From positions 620,001 to 684,000 of the forward strand of contig JABCPU010000001.1 in assembly GCA_016800925.1 (NCBI GenBank): a stretch of DNA of 64,000 bases. Direction: 5' to 3'. Source of the stretch: Suillus spraguei. Taxonomy: Eukaryota > Basidiomycota > Agaricomycetes > Boletales > Suillaceae. The position numbers and the translations under genes are program-made. Under the pieces are notes generated by a model. That model had not been told where the DNA came from, did no database searches, and worked only from the letters and a program-made list of their open reading frames with translations. Positions 44,082-55,739 of the stretch are shown here, piece after piece. The first letter of the stretch is position 1; each line of letters begins with the position of its first letter.

Positions 44082-45137
44082 TCAGACCTCTGGACTACCA
44101 TCTGCACAGTGGTGCATAGGACTTGAAGGCTCATCATCTACATCAGTGTCCTTGGCTGTTTGTAAATGACGGCAAGCCAATTGGCAGCGAGACAAAGTCA
44201 GGTGTTGTCTAGCTGCCAACCCGCATGCTAACGGCACTCCAACAGTACTGATGACAGGTGAGCCTTCTTCAGCAGACGAGTTATCATACAGGCTAAACTC
44301 CTCGTCTGTGAGCCATCTGATCAACTGCCCACCATCCAGATGATATTCATGCATCATAGACTTTCTTTTGGCAAGTGGGGAATGTAGAATTTTACTGTGC
44401 TTGCCACCTAATCCCAACGTCTGCAGCATCTCCACATACATCTCTGTTATGTTGCGGGCACGTTCGATGTCATACAACCTTCCTCGGAGATTAAACAGCT
44501 GTGCATGAAGAGAGTCAACTCAGTGCTGTGAGTCTCGCAGCTGCTGGGCCTGTGTTGTGACTTAAATTTGAGTATTGGCGACAATCCCATCCTGCTCGAG
44601 TCGTTCCTGATCACGAGCTTGCTGTACAGTGAGGTGATTATTCCACACAAGGCTGATCACTGACACTAATGAAATGCACCTCTTTTGGCATATACAAGTA
44701 ATCATCATTCAGGGCCACGTGTCCAATTTGCAAACGATCCTGACTTTGTTAACAAACCGGTGAGTAGCTTTTAGTATCAGGTTGACTAAAAAACTGACCT
44801 GAGCATGACAGTCAAACTGTACTCATCGTCATTAGCATGATCATTCTCGCTTATCGAGTCCTTGGCACCACAATGATCAAGTAATATGATCTGTTTGATG
44901 ACTCTACTAGGTCGTCCTTGCAAGTATCTTCCCCTGACAATGATTATGATGGTGAGCAAACCAGACTAGATGTTAGTAACGACGGGGAGCATACCTTTTC
45001 ACTGTATGACCCACTTCAAGTACTTGCAGTTTCTCCGAGTCCTTTTCTAGGTCAGAAACTTTCTGTTTCTGTTGAGCATCCCCAAACATTGTTGTCACTG
45101 CTATGGATGATGCTCCAGGATGCGGGCTATCTTGCAT
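44082..45137 (-). pseudogene. Gene fragment paralogous to the start of the DUF6698-like gene
   Basis: From an ATG at 45137: GASSIAVTTMFGDAQQKQKV and SEKLQVLEVGHTVKR, parallel to ASSIAVPTSENARQRQRI and EKLQVLESGQVVKK at 40100-40230. After an intron comes GRPSRVIKQIILLDHCG, parallel to GQAIRQIVTLFDN. The later part is different: a coiled coil (LFNLRGRLYDIERARNITEM) and EYHLDGGQLIRWLTDEE. A TGA near 44521 interrupts it. Two genes may have been fused or placed side by side. Confidence 0.45.
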
Positions 45138-45653
45138 CTGAACCTTATGAGCTTCAACAACAAGAAAGGGAGGAAAGGATAAAACGAGGCTAAGGTAGAT
45201 CGACTTCCTGCACAAGCTCCAGCTATTATATTTAAAATTTATTTCTACCATGACAAACACCAGAGCTATGACACAATGATATTGACACTTTCCATTAAGA
45301 GCGTGCACTGTAAGTGCTCTGTGATTCAGAAGATGAAAGTAATCTGTTAGTATGTTTCTACTATACTTGACAAAAGGGACTATTCCCGATTTTCAACGTC
45401 AGTGGGAAGAGGATTTTGTCACCTATGCCCTGATGTGTGGGAATAATTATGCTTTCAAAAAATTGTACAATTGATGAATGGCAATAGTGATGTCATTGGA
45501 GTCAGGAACTGGGGCTTCCCAGCATGACTACAGTCGGTAGTGATTCAGCCGACTAAGAAGAAACATTGGCATTACATACTACAAGCAATGCATGATATGC
45601 TTAGTTAGCCTAGATTACATTGTACATCAGATAAGTACCATTGATCAAGCTTT

Positions 45654-47382
45654 TCAGTACATGCCAGACATCATTCGATCAAAGATCAACTTTTGATCAC
45701 CAACCAAAGCAGAAGTATATTCCATATACCGATTATACACCACCTCAACTCCGTTAATCAGGAAGTCATTGGCAGCTGCATTGACCCAGCCTGCATGTGG
45801 GAGTCTCTGTAGTTCCCCACAACATATTGCTGCTGAGAAGGCGAAGGCATGTTCAAACCGAGTTTTCCAGTTACCTGTTTCCACGCAAAGATAATCCGAG
45901 TATTTCTTGTCTACCAGGACATATTCCAATAGGGCAGTGACTGAAGGGTGCGCCAATGGCACCTGGAATGATCCGATGTGACCGCCATTCTCCACAGGCA
46001 CCTGAAATTGATCATAAAATGTCAGGGAAACATGAGTGTTATAGTAGTTTACTTACCTGGATAGGTACATCAAAAGATGAGGCGTTCTCCACCAGATTGT
46101 CAACCCTAGCATCTTGTGACGCTTGCATGTCCGCTGCATTGGTCATCAACAATTCAGCCAAAGATTGGTTTAATGAGAGCACAACGATCCGAGCTGCTTT
46201 TTGAAATTCAGAGTGAATATTCTTCACAGCTCCCTTCAGCCTGCTGACGAAAGTTTGACCCTCCTGCGTCGTTTTCCATCTCTTGAGGTTGTCTGTTTCT
46301 TTGCTGATATGTCGCACAACAAGAAATTGGTAGAGAGTAGTTACCATCAGGACCTATCGCAGCGTCAAGTGCTGCATTCACCATCGTAGCAATTTCCTCC
46401 GAGGGCCGGAACAAGCCGATCTCAAAGCTTCTCCATACCATGTCTTTATAAGCCAAATTATTCAGGTTCTTGATTACATCCTATAATACCATGATGGGCT
46501 CTGTGTCGGACGCTATGCACTTTCCAGTGGGGCGTGCACACTTTGTATCACCAAAAACAGTGAACCTTTGGCTATCACGCTTATGACTCGTCCAGATCCT
46601 CTTCACGTGGCCCAAATTTTCAGTTACATTCACCTGAAAAGAGTCAATGGGGGAATCCAAGCTATGGGTGTTGGACAAGGAAAATGAGAGTGAAAATGCT
46701 GAGAGTCAAATGATGGCGGTGCCTGCCACTGTGGCTGTGAGGGGGGAGCCCCAAGTTCGAGCCTCCATATTGTGCAGGCACTGGCTGTGGTACAGATGCT
46801 TGCCACCAAGGCAGTGAGGGGGGGTTCAACCCTGAGTCTGAGTCTCCGAATTGTGGGGGAACTGACTGCCACTGCGGCAATGATGGGGGGATTTGCCCTG
46901 AGTTCAAAGATACTCCAAGTTGGGTCGGCACCAGCTGTGGGACATGATGTGCTTGCAACTGCGACAGTGAGGAAGGGATTAGCCCTGAGTTCGAGCTTTC
47001 AAATGGTGCTGTCACTGGCTGCCACTGCGACAGTGATGGGGTGCTTAGCCCTGAGTTCGGGCTTCCAGGTTGCGCCAACATGGATGCCTCAGAATTGAAG
47101 CCTGGGTGACTGCTGCCATGGGCAAGTGTCTGCCATTGCGGCAACGAATAGTTGCCATGATGAAGCCCTGAATTTAAATTGAAAGAGTCCCGCTCAAGCA
47201 CTCAAAAACTTACCTTGGCCAGTCCGGGTCTGAGGGTCACTGCCACTGCTGCTTCTGTTTGGCATGGTTATCAGGTCAATCTCAGGCTGCAGTGGCTGTG
47301 GTTGTATTCTGTGGCTCGAAGTTGGGTGATCAAACCAAGGCTGGTCACCGAATTGTGTTTGTCATGCCTGTGAGTCTGCCAT
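45654..47382 (-). pseudogene. Conserved basidiomycete protein (possibly DUF6532-like) with QWQ repeats
   Basis: From an ATG at 47382 a TGA follows at once (47362-47364, CGA type). Next is a Gln/Pro/Ser region with about six imperfect SNSGL-P-SL-QWQ repeats, then a C-terminal helical domain. That domain has FTVFGDTKCARPTGKC, LAYKDMVWRSFEIGLFRPSE, EGQTFVSRLKGAVKNI, HPSVTALLEYVLVDKKYSDYL and WKTRFEHAFAFSAA, and ends DRMMSGMY. A TAG at 46481-46483 falls in what seems continuous coding sequence. I place it near DUF6532-type proteins with low certainty. Function is unknown. Confidence 0.5.
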
Positions 47383-49149
47383 TCTATGCTTGAGTCGATG
47401 TGACCAGTGAGACAGTTTGACACGATGGTGAAGTCAAAGAAATATTAGTACTACTATATGGTAATATCGCAGATTGAAACTCAATTTGTCCAAGTCACTG
47501 CCACCAGTAGAGGGTTAAGTTCTGATAGGTTGGTCTGAGTCGTCTGAGTTGTTCATCATGATTTCTGGCTGATGCCGGGTATTCACTGAGTTAGTACTAG
47601 TAAAAGACTCAATGTTTGATTTTCACTTACCTCATCTAACCACCTGTTAACCCCAGCAACACGATGTGGCCAGACTGGGCAGGAAGTGCTGCGTGATTGA
47701 AATTGAAGACGTGGCAGGGTCACTGTCTTCCAATCAGTGACTAAAGTAATCTCCATTACCTTGAGGTAGTACTAGTATTACTAGGTTTTTGGGGCTTCGA
47801 TTCAATCATAGCTCGACTTGAATAGCCCCGAATACTACCACCAGTTCTAGATGGTGACCAGACTCTTGGGGGTGACCCGAATCGATTTTATTGGAAGACA
47901 CCAGTTTAAGTCATCTGGTTCAAATGGGACAGTTCTAGCTGTCACACACAAACACCACTTTGAATTGATTTTGCTTTGCCTCATGCACAACTCGTGCATG
48001 CGATCATGACTCGTTGCTCAAGATGTCATGGTGGGATCCGAGTATCGAAGATACTAAAACAAGACATGTTCACAAATAATGATTGTAGTACAACACCTAG
48101 TATGATACAGTGAAGTTCGAATCAAGAAACAGATCCCAAGAAAGATGATGACTCGAACTTGAATATGGTGAAGCCAGTGACGTAGCTTACATGTGTATAG
48201 ATATCCTTCATAAGGACTCATCCACATCTAGAGGTGCACCAACACTGCCATCATTGGGGTGTGATAGTAGTGGATCTGAGACACAAAATCATTGTGTGAT
48301 CACATGTTGAGGAGGTGAAATGGGAGGGCGGCCGCTGTTTCTGCATTGGGAATGTCTCCACAGCATTGTATTCTGCTAAATGGATCTCCTGTATAGATAA
48401 ATTGTTATTGTAGCAAAAAGCAGGAAGACTAACCTCTATACCAGGATCATGATCCTGTTCATCCTGCTGGACAGATTATGAGTTCCAATCCAAGGACAGA
48501 GACCTATGAATACCACAATCCCAGTAGAACAGGCCTGGGAAGCAAACTCGGACATGACTGTGACATCCTACCATGACACACATATCACATTGGGATAACG
48601 TTGTGACTAAGCACGAGAATTTTGCTTCCATATAATGCGAATCTACAGCGAACAAAAAAGGTGTGAGTTCTTCAGATAGTTTCAGATTGGAGTTCTTTGG
48701 TTCTCGCTGGTGCTTCATTTTCCTTTTGTTGACATTGAATGTGCAAACCCTTGTTCAACAATGTCCGCCCATTTGCATTAATGCACGAGGCTCAATCTCA
48801 CCATAAAACTGATCAACACATGTACACCAAAAGTGGAGCTGACATATGTTACTCTTGTAAGCAAAATGGAATATTCCAGCGGAGACTTTCCTCGATACCT
48901 CCAAGTACTGCATCACACCAGTTAACAGTAATTATTCTTTCTCAATTGCCTAAGTACCACATCACACCAATTAATGATAATTGTCCTTTCTAAGTTGCCT
49001 AAGTACTGCATCAAGCCAGTTAATGGTAACCCTTCTCTCTAAGCTGCCTAAGTACTGCATCATGCCAGTTAATGGATACCAACCCCTGAGATTTCCCATA
49101 CCATCTCAACCCTTTTAGTAAATTGTAAATTGCTTGGAAAAACTGCAAC
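47383..49149. other. No recognised gene; ends in a tandem repeat
   Basis: Only short frames occur. From about 48895 to 49080 a unit of about 60 bases recurs three times (GCCTAAGTACTGCATCA then CCAGTTAATGG-like blocks). Confidence 0.55.
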
Positions 49150-49885
49150 TGTCATATACCATACTTCTGATCTCAGATCCGATCAGATCTGATTGATCCT
49201 ACTTCCGTCCGGTCCACAGATCCTGTCCAGATCACCCATCCGAAAGCCCCTACTTCTCGCACTCTAACTCCCTTGTGGATATCTGCATCTACCTCCTTTC
49301 AGCATTACTCCTGTCTCCAGTATTCTGGCTGTGTATATTTCCTTCCTGCTTATTGATCCGTTACCTGTGTCTCATTTCTGACTCATGCTTACTGATCCAC
49401 TGTGCATTAACTAATAGACTTCCATTATACATCGTACATAGCCCTCGGTCCCAGACTCAGTGATTATCCATGCTAGTTACTTACAGTATATAAACCACTT
49501 GTAAATCTCCATAGAACTTTAGTTCAAAAATATCATCTTAGATTCTGCTCAATCTATTCCTCTGGACTTGAGTTACTTCCAACTCTGGTCATCTTCCGAG
49601 ACTTAGGATTGATTCCTATAAGTCTGCATCTCCAACTCTACCTTCAGGTAGTCTACCTCTGTTAGTTTCTAGTTAAGGACTTGTTCTGAGACTAGTCTTA
49701 TTCCTTGTATCATCTCCACATTCCAGATAACCTTCAGATGTCTGGATCTGTCACGCGACCACTTCCGGATCTTCGGGTGTATACCTACCCCCTGAAATAA
49801 GGGGCATTACTCAGGAAAGGGGCACAATGTACAAACTGAGGCCAAAGCCCTTTGGATCTCTTACCCTTTGAGTATGGTCTTAACA
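49150..49885 (+). mobile_element. Solo LTR, family 4
   Basis: TGTCATATACCATACTTC to GGTCTTAACA, 736 bases. Perfect GCAAC duplication (49145-49149 and 49886-49890). A TATA box (GTATATAAACC, about 49487) and the downstream CTGAAATAAGGGGCATTAC block are shared with the other three copies. Confidence 0.93.
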
Positions 49886-50016
49886 GCAACTCTGTTTCTG
49901 CAACCCCCCAATCAACACCACATTATCAACTGTTGGTAATTGTTTGAACCATTGACCGTGGAAGGACTGTGAAACCTGGTGAATTTCCTACCAATCACAT
50001 CCTTGTAAGACAACAG

Positions 50017-50969
50017 TGTAAAGATACAACCTATCCTGGGCTGTAGATAAACTACCTCCTAAGTTAGTATGCGAGTCTTGCGCTCCGTCTAGTCTGCTTC
50101 ATGTGTGGAAACAAGAGCATTCGACCCTACAGGGGGATGCCTATTAGTATGGTCAAGTTCAAGTCAAACTTATGTGCAAATGAAGCATCATGGTCAGCGG
50201 TAAGTTGCCGTGGTCAGCAATGATGCCGCCGGAACTAGCGTCGTATGTAGCAGTGCTACTGTGGTTGAGATATAGTCAGTAACAGTTGTGTCGAGCAAGT
50301 GATGATATCAGCAGTAGCGGTAAGGTTGTGAGCGGTGCAAAGAAACAGTAAAGAAGGCCGCAGTACTTTCAGCGGTAAAGTAGCAGTGCGTGAGAAGTTC
50401 AGTCAAAATAACAGTCAAAAGTCCAGCAGTATGCCAGTGGTAATGTAGAACGAGCATGATTGATTAGCGAGCAATAAGGAAACTTTGAAGACTAAGTCTA
50501 CTACTGGGTAGTTCCAGAGCTAGACAATAATCCTGACCTATAGTACGTGCAATGGGGTAAAATCAGGTACTGTATCGTGCGGGGTATGCAGTGCTTATAT
50601 CCTAAATTGTATGTATTCAGAATACTCTAGGCAAGATCAGTAGCGCTCGAGTGTAGTAACCGCCATATGTAAACATAGCGCGAGGTGCTGCGGCATGAGG
50701 CAACATGTAATAAGACTTGCCATGAAATCAGTGATAACAAACATAAAACAAACGATGCACCAAATGGAGCTATGCGGACACAGCAAGGACATGGGAGGAC
50801 ATCGGTACGTGGAACAAGGTGCGGCAGTCGGTACAGTGTGCGGTAAGCATGGGATGCTGCCGGTAATGCTAAAGGGGTAAGATGGCCATGGACAAGTGGT
50901 AACTCCTATAGACGTGAGACGAGTGTCAAATGATAGGGTTTTAAGCCCAGCACCAATATGTTCATTACA
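50017..50969 (-). mobile_element. Solo LTR, family 3, reverse orientation
   Basis: Plus strand starts TGTAAAGATACAAC and ends CAATATGTTCATTACA. The flanks ACAG and ATGG differ by two transitions, so the duplication is uncertain. It carries many AGCGGTA heptamers (for example 50197, 50317, 50381). Confidence 0.87.
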
Positions 50970-51217
50970 ATGGGTCAGTGCCTGAGCAGCTGACAGTGTC
51001 CACATAAGGTGGAGCCGTGTGTAGTGCATGTATCGGCAGCTGGTATGAGCAGATCCCCAATGGTACTAGTTGAAGAAACAAAACAGATGAGTTCAGAATT
51101 TTGGTTTTGGTGATCACATGACATTTCAAAGTCAGTTGGCAAATACCAGTAATGCAAAGGGACGTGACTATGTGTTTTTCATAGCTGAATACTACATTTT
51201 TATAATCATATACTACT

Positions 51218-54200
51218 ATGTCAGCCCAGTCTAATCTACTACTGTCATCATTGCCCATAGACGTTGCTCGCTCTCCACGTCCAGTAGCTCATTGTCAGCT
51301 AGTGACTCCTCAATTTCAATTGAGTCTACACATGGGCCCTCCACTTTACCGATACCCGAAGGACCAAAATCAAAGAGATTGCTACAAAAATGCAAGTGCG
51401 GATCATCAGATGGTTATACCAAAGAGAAGAAATCTCACAAACAAACAAAGTAAGTTATATTCACCTTATCAGCACACATAGTATTGGAATACAACCCCCC
51501 ATCTTAGGAAACAAAAGCACAGAGACTCAGACCCAGATGACTCCGACAAGCCCAAAAAGTAAGTACATAAAACAAATTATGCTCACTTCTTGACTTCATT
51601 CTTTACAGGAAAGGGATGACCCTGTGAGAACAATGTTTGCAAGCTGCACATTGGATTCCACAGGGTGTAGACATGTTCTGCAAGCTAGCTGACATCTTTC
51701 GAATAGCTCCCCTGGTCGAGCAACATGATGCAGTGGAAACCTCCAACTATGTGGAGGATGAACAACTGAAGAATCACTGTGAAGCAATCTTATCAAACAT
51801 GTAAGTATAGTGCATGATCATGATTTATTTTACTGACAATACCTCTCTAGCCCAAAGGACATAGAAGAGCAGACAATGCATGTCTACAAGAAGATCACAG
51901 CTACTGCCCCTTACTTACAAACCTTGGTGAATTGCAACAAGAAGAGGCGGCGAGAACTTGAGGGGCTTCTTGCTGAGGTGAGTATTATAGCTGCATATAT
52001 GCACTTGTTGGTGTGCTAATGTCATTTACAGATGCAAGTGATTATTGGACAAGTTCATTCAGAGGATGCTAGCCATCTGAAACCAGTCATTGGGCAGTAC
52101 AAGGCATATAACCCTGACAACAAAGATCTAGATCCTCCCGTTTGTGCTAATGGCAACCAATGGTCATGTGTGAGGATGGGTATCGATCACCCACAGCTTG
52201 CCAGGATGCTCTGCACTGTGAAGCACCTGGGTGAATATTTGTGGGTGTCATATACCAAACATTCAGGTCCAATCTGGACACCCAATCCAGACATCCAATC
52301 CACCCATCCAGACATCCAATCCATACCCATCCTATCCAATCCACATATCTGATCCATCCGAATTCCAGATCTCTGGACCTTCGGATCTCGTCTGTGCTCA
52401 TATCCAAAACTATTCCTGTGCACCTGTGCATTACCCCTATTTTAGACTATACCTGTGTTTCTGGCTTTCAGGTATCTCTGTGCTTCCGGCTCTCAGGGAT
52501 CTCTGCCTCCATCTTGATTTTCATACAAGTTTCATCTCCAAGTTCACAGCCTTATGTTCCACTGTACTTACTCATGTGTTTCTGTATTCTTCAGACATAG
52601 CCTCAGACTATCCTTACTTACCTTCTGGCATGCTACCTACAGTATATAAACTTGTTGTACAACTCCTGCAGACCTCAGTCTGATCATTGCTTTCCTACTT
52701 CTGTATATTCCTTTGATTACTCTGTATCCTGTTATCATGTCTATATAACTCTGTTTCCATTCTTGCACTTGGGCTCTGGCCCTTGTAAGCTTCTGACTCA
52801 GGCCTATGGGATTATTCCCTAGGCCAAAGCTTTAATCCTATGTCCTATAACCTTTTTGGACTTCATCTGTTTTCTATCTATCATCCATTTCACCTCCGGC
52901 TCTACCTTGGGTAGTCTTATCCTGTCTGTTTCTATTCCGGACCTTGTCCAGAGTAGCCTATACTATCTCTACACCATATCCGGACCTACTCCTCTCTAGT
53001 AGTCAATACTTCCCTTAAGATCCACAGAGCTACACTCATCCAATCATCTGCCCCTCTGCCACTCTTCTGCTCTTCTGCTCTTCTGCTCTTCCGCTCCTCC
53101 GCTCTTTCGCTCTTCCGCTCTTCCGCTCTTCTGCTCTTCTGCTCTTCTGCTCTTCTGCTCTTCTGCTCTTCTGCTCTTCTGCTCTTCTGCTCTTCCACTC
53201 TTCCGCTCTTTTGCTCTTACGCTCTTCCGCTCCTCCGAGCTCTGGACCTTTGAACCTCTGGTCCTCCGGATCTATTCTATCCTATCCTCCGACATCTTTG
53301 GATCATCTTTCCCTCTGGAGCTTTGCTCCTATCCTGCCCTGGACTTTGTCCAGTGGTCTGTTTTTCATCCATTCTACTTGGGACTTGTTCTTACCATTAC
53401 TCCCTACCCTCTGGAAATAGTTCTGGCATGTTCCCATGCTCATCCAGAAGTCCTTTGGAGCTCTATCAAGCTATCCTGTCTTAAGAGTTTATCCGGACTC
53501 CATCTGGACTTCACCAGAACTTCCCCTTGGACTTCATCCAAAATTAAGGACATAACTTTCCGACCCTCCAGTACAACCCCATGTAAACCCAGGACTTCTT
53601 ATTAGCCCCCAGTTTTGCATGGTTGTAACAGTGGGATCCTACAGCATAAGTACTTCCCATCATCACTTAGAGTTACTGATGGCTGTGATTAGAACATGCC
53701 AGAAGTTACAAGATGGAGGTATTAAGATGCATGTGTTGGTCTGGCCAGCCATGGTATACTCTGGTAAGGTCCCTGGGGAATATTTCAACCCTCAGCATAT
53801 GCAGAATGGGCTATTTGAAGGATACCTTCTCGAGCATGTGAGTGATTTTTTTAGACTGATTGATTTTTGAGCATTCATCACACTTGTGTCTCTCAGGTGA
53901 TGAAGCATATCTTTACAGGACCATCCTCTGCTCTTTGTGCAGACAGTGAATCTGTTGGGACACATCCATGTAATGTGCATCTCCACAATATGATGGAGGT
54001 AGAAGCAGAGAATATTGCATATGGTGTGATTCAGGTACGTTTCTCAATATGATACGCTTACAGTTTACATTTTCACTAATACTCAATGTCCTTATACAGA
54101 GCCATTTTGCCATTGGTTCATGCAACAAGTGGAAGGAAGATGATGGAAATTACAACTACCAAAGTGCTTATTATCAGGTCATTTCAACTATTTGTGACAC

Positions 54201-54731
54201 CTCAGACCCTGATTGGGCAAAGGCATTACATGAACATTGGAACTTGTATGTATTGGTATTTATTGCAAGTTGTAACTGACCAATTCAATTAATAGTAAAT
54301 TGTTTAAAAAGAAGCTCGGGCTTCACACCTCCTCTATCAACATGACCGATGATGGTGATGACAATGACAACAACAACTTAGCTGTCATGAGGAGGCAGTA
54401 TGAGCAAAGGCTCACAGAAGAGGCTGGTGCTGTGCAGGCAATACCTCCAACTCCTGCGCCCACTCCACCAAAAAGCCCATCAGTCACTATTGCATTTGAA
54501 GACAGCACAAACTCTACTTTCAATCAACAACTGCCAGCAGAAATGAGTATCCAAGTTATCTCACCTGTCAGTTTAGATCCAAAGCCCAAGGAATCTGCAA
54601 GCTTTAAGACTCCTGAGCTATCATTCAAGAAACCAGCAGCCAATGACCTTAGCAGTGAGGTAGACAAACTGGAAGATTCCCCCCACCGAAGTCAAAATCA
54701 AAGAGAGGTCATGGCTGCAAGACTGTTTTGA
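51218..54731 (+). CDS. DUF6698-like conserved protein with a solo LTR in an intron
   Basis: Exons on the plus strand give VDMFCKLADIFRIAPLVEQH, PKDIEEQTMHVYKKITATAPYL, QVIIGQVHSEDASHLKPVIG, HPQLARMLCTVKHL, then ELLMAVIRTCQKLQDGG, HVLVWPAMVYSGKVPGEYF, GLFEGYLLEHVMKHIFTGPSSA, CNVHLHNMMEVEAENIAYGV, SCNKWKEDDGNYNYQSAYY and a charged tail that ends at 54731. WPA-x-x-Y, IFTGPSSA and IAY-x-V are the same landmarks as in the gene at 37108-40263. The intron 52231-53670 would be 50 bases without its LTR. The 5' exons (51218-51660) are hard to join in one frame, so the start is uncertain and the gene may be partly decayed. Confidence 0.62.
52246..53630 (+). mobile_element. Solo LTR, family 5, within an intron
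   Basis: TGTCATATACCAAAC to GGTTGTAACA, 1385 bases. Perfect GTGGG duplication (52241-52245 and 53631-53635). It contains a TATA box (GTATATAAAC near 52638) and a 9-base minisatellite at 53060-53235. Confidence 0.93.
53060..53235 (-). repeat. 9-base minisatellite (GCAGAAGAG), about 19 units
   Basis: Plus strand reads CTCTTCTGC in tandem with CTCTTCCGC variants. It lies at the position cognate to 5223-5400 in the other family 5 LTR; the units differ by G-to-A changes. Confidence 0.93.
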
Positions 54732-54734
54732 GGC

Positions 54735-55200
54735 CACAAAAGAAGAAGGCCAAAGCAGCTCCACACAAGAGAAAATGAGTTGCTACTCATTCACTGTATG
54801 TCCAATCATGCTTTGCTTACTCTATACTGATTGACATGATTCTCAAATTTTAGCTCACCTCGCATGTCATCCCATATCACACCATCACAATTTGTCCAAC
54901 TCATTACCATACACTTGCTGAATCTTCAATTTCCTTTCACAATGCTTTCAAATATCCTGGCACCAGTGTTTTTGATCAATAGTTGTACTACCAGGATTCT
55001 TCTGTTTTACCCCACCACGCACTTGACAGTACCATCAGGACTCATCATGATACTTGTAGCTAATACTGTGTATTATGATAGCAATTTGACCCCTGTTTAG
55101 CATGACATATCAGTAAAATAACAATAACTTACTAGCAGCTGAAGGAGATCCATCAGTCAAGCAGCACATTAGCAAAAAAAATGAATTTAGGTATGATCAG
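54735..55200. other. No recognised gene
   Basis: Space between the DUF6698-like gene and the next LTR. Only short frames are seen. Confidence 0.4.
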
Positions 55201-55666
55201 TGTCACAACCCACAAATGAATTAATACAAGGGCAGAGACTAGGACTCAAACTAGAAGTTATCACAAGAGGAAGAGGAGCAAGGACATCTTGGATTGCTAC
55301 TATGTAGATACAAGAGGTTTGAACTAAAGAACTACTACAGCGAAACTAGCTAACTATATACACATATTGAAACTGAGATATAAACTGAGTCTGAAACTAC
55401 TAGCCAATCATAAAATAGATGTGAGAATCATATGATGTGATAATTGTGACATAGTGATGACATCATAGTTCTAGAAGGTTCTAAGATCACGTGATACTAT
55501 CTTATCTTATCTTATCTTATATGATAGCATCATAGAAGATCTCTTCATCTTCATCAGGAAGTTCCATTATAGAAGTGTATATAGGGATTTTGATAGGTTT
55601 AGGGTTTGTCTTAGCGCTGGGTTTAGACACTTTTGGGAAATTGAGGAAAGAATGGAATTCGTGACA
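55201..55666 (+). mobile_element. Solo LTR, family 6 (TGTCACAACC...TTCGTGACA)
   Basis: 466 bases with inverted ends TGTCAC / GTGACA and a perfect ATCAG duplication (55196-55200 and 55667-55671). It contains a TCTTA run of four units near 55500. No second copy is present in the window. Confidence 0.88.
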
Positions 55667-55739
55667 ATCAGCTAAACGGACCCTGTGGCCTGATAGTATA
55701 CCTGCCAGCCTTCTAAGCACCTTTTCCCTTTCGGGAAGG

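Noticed and set aside
52986..53198. Open frame of Arg-Ala-Glu-Glu-Gln-Lys-Ser repeats on the minus strand
   Set aside because: Same minisatellite effect in the second family 5 LTR.
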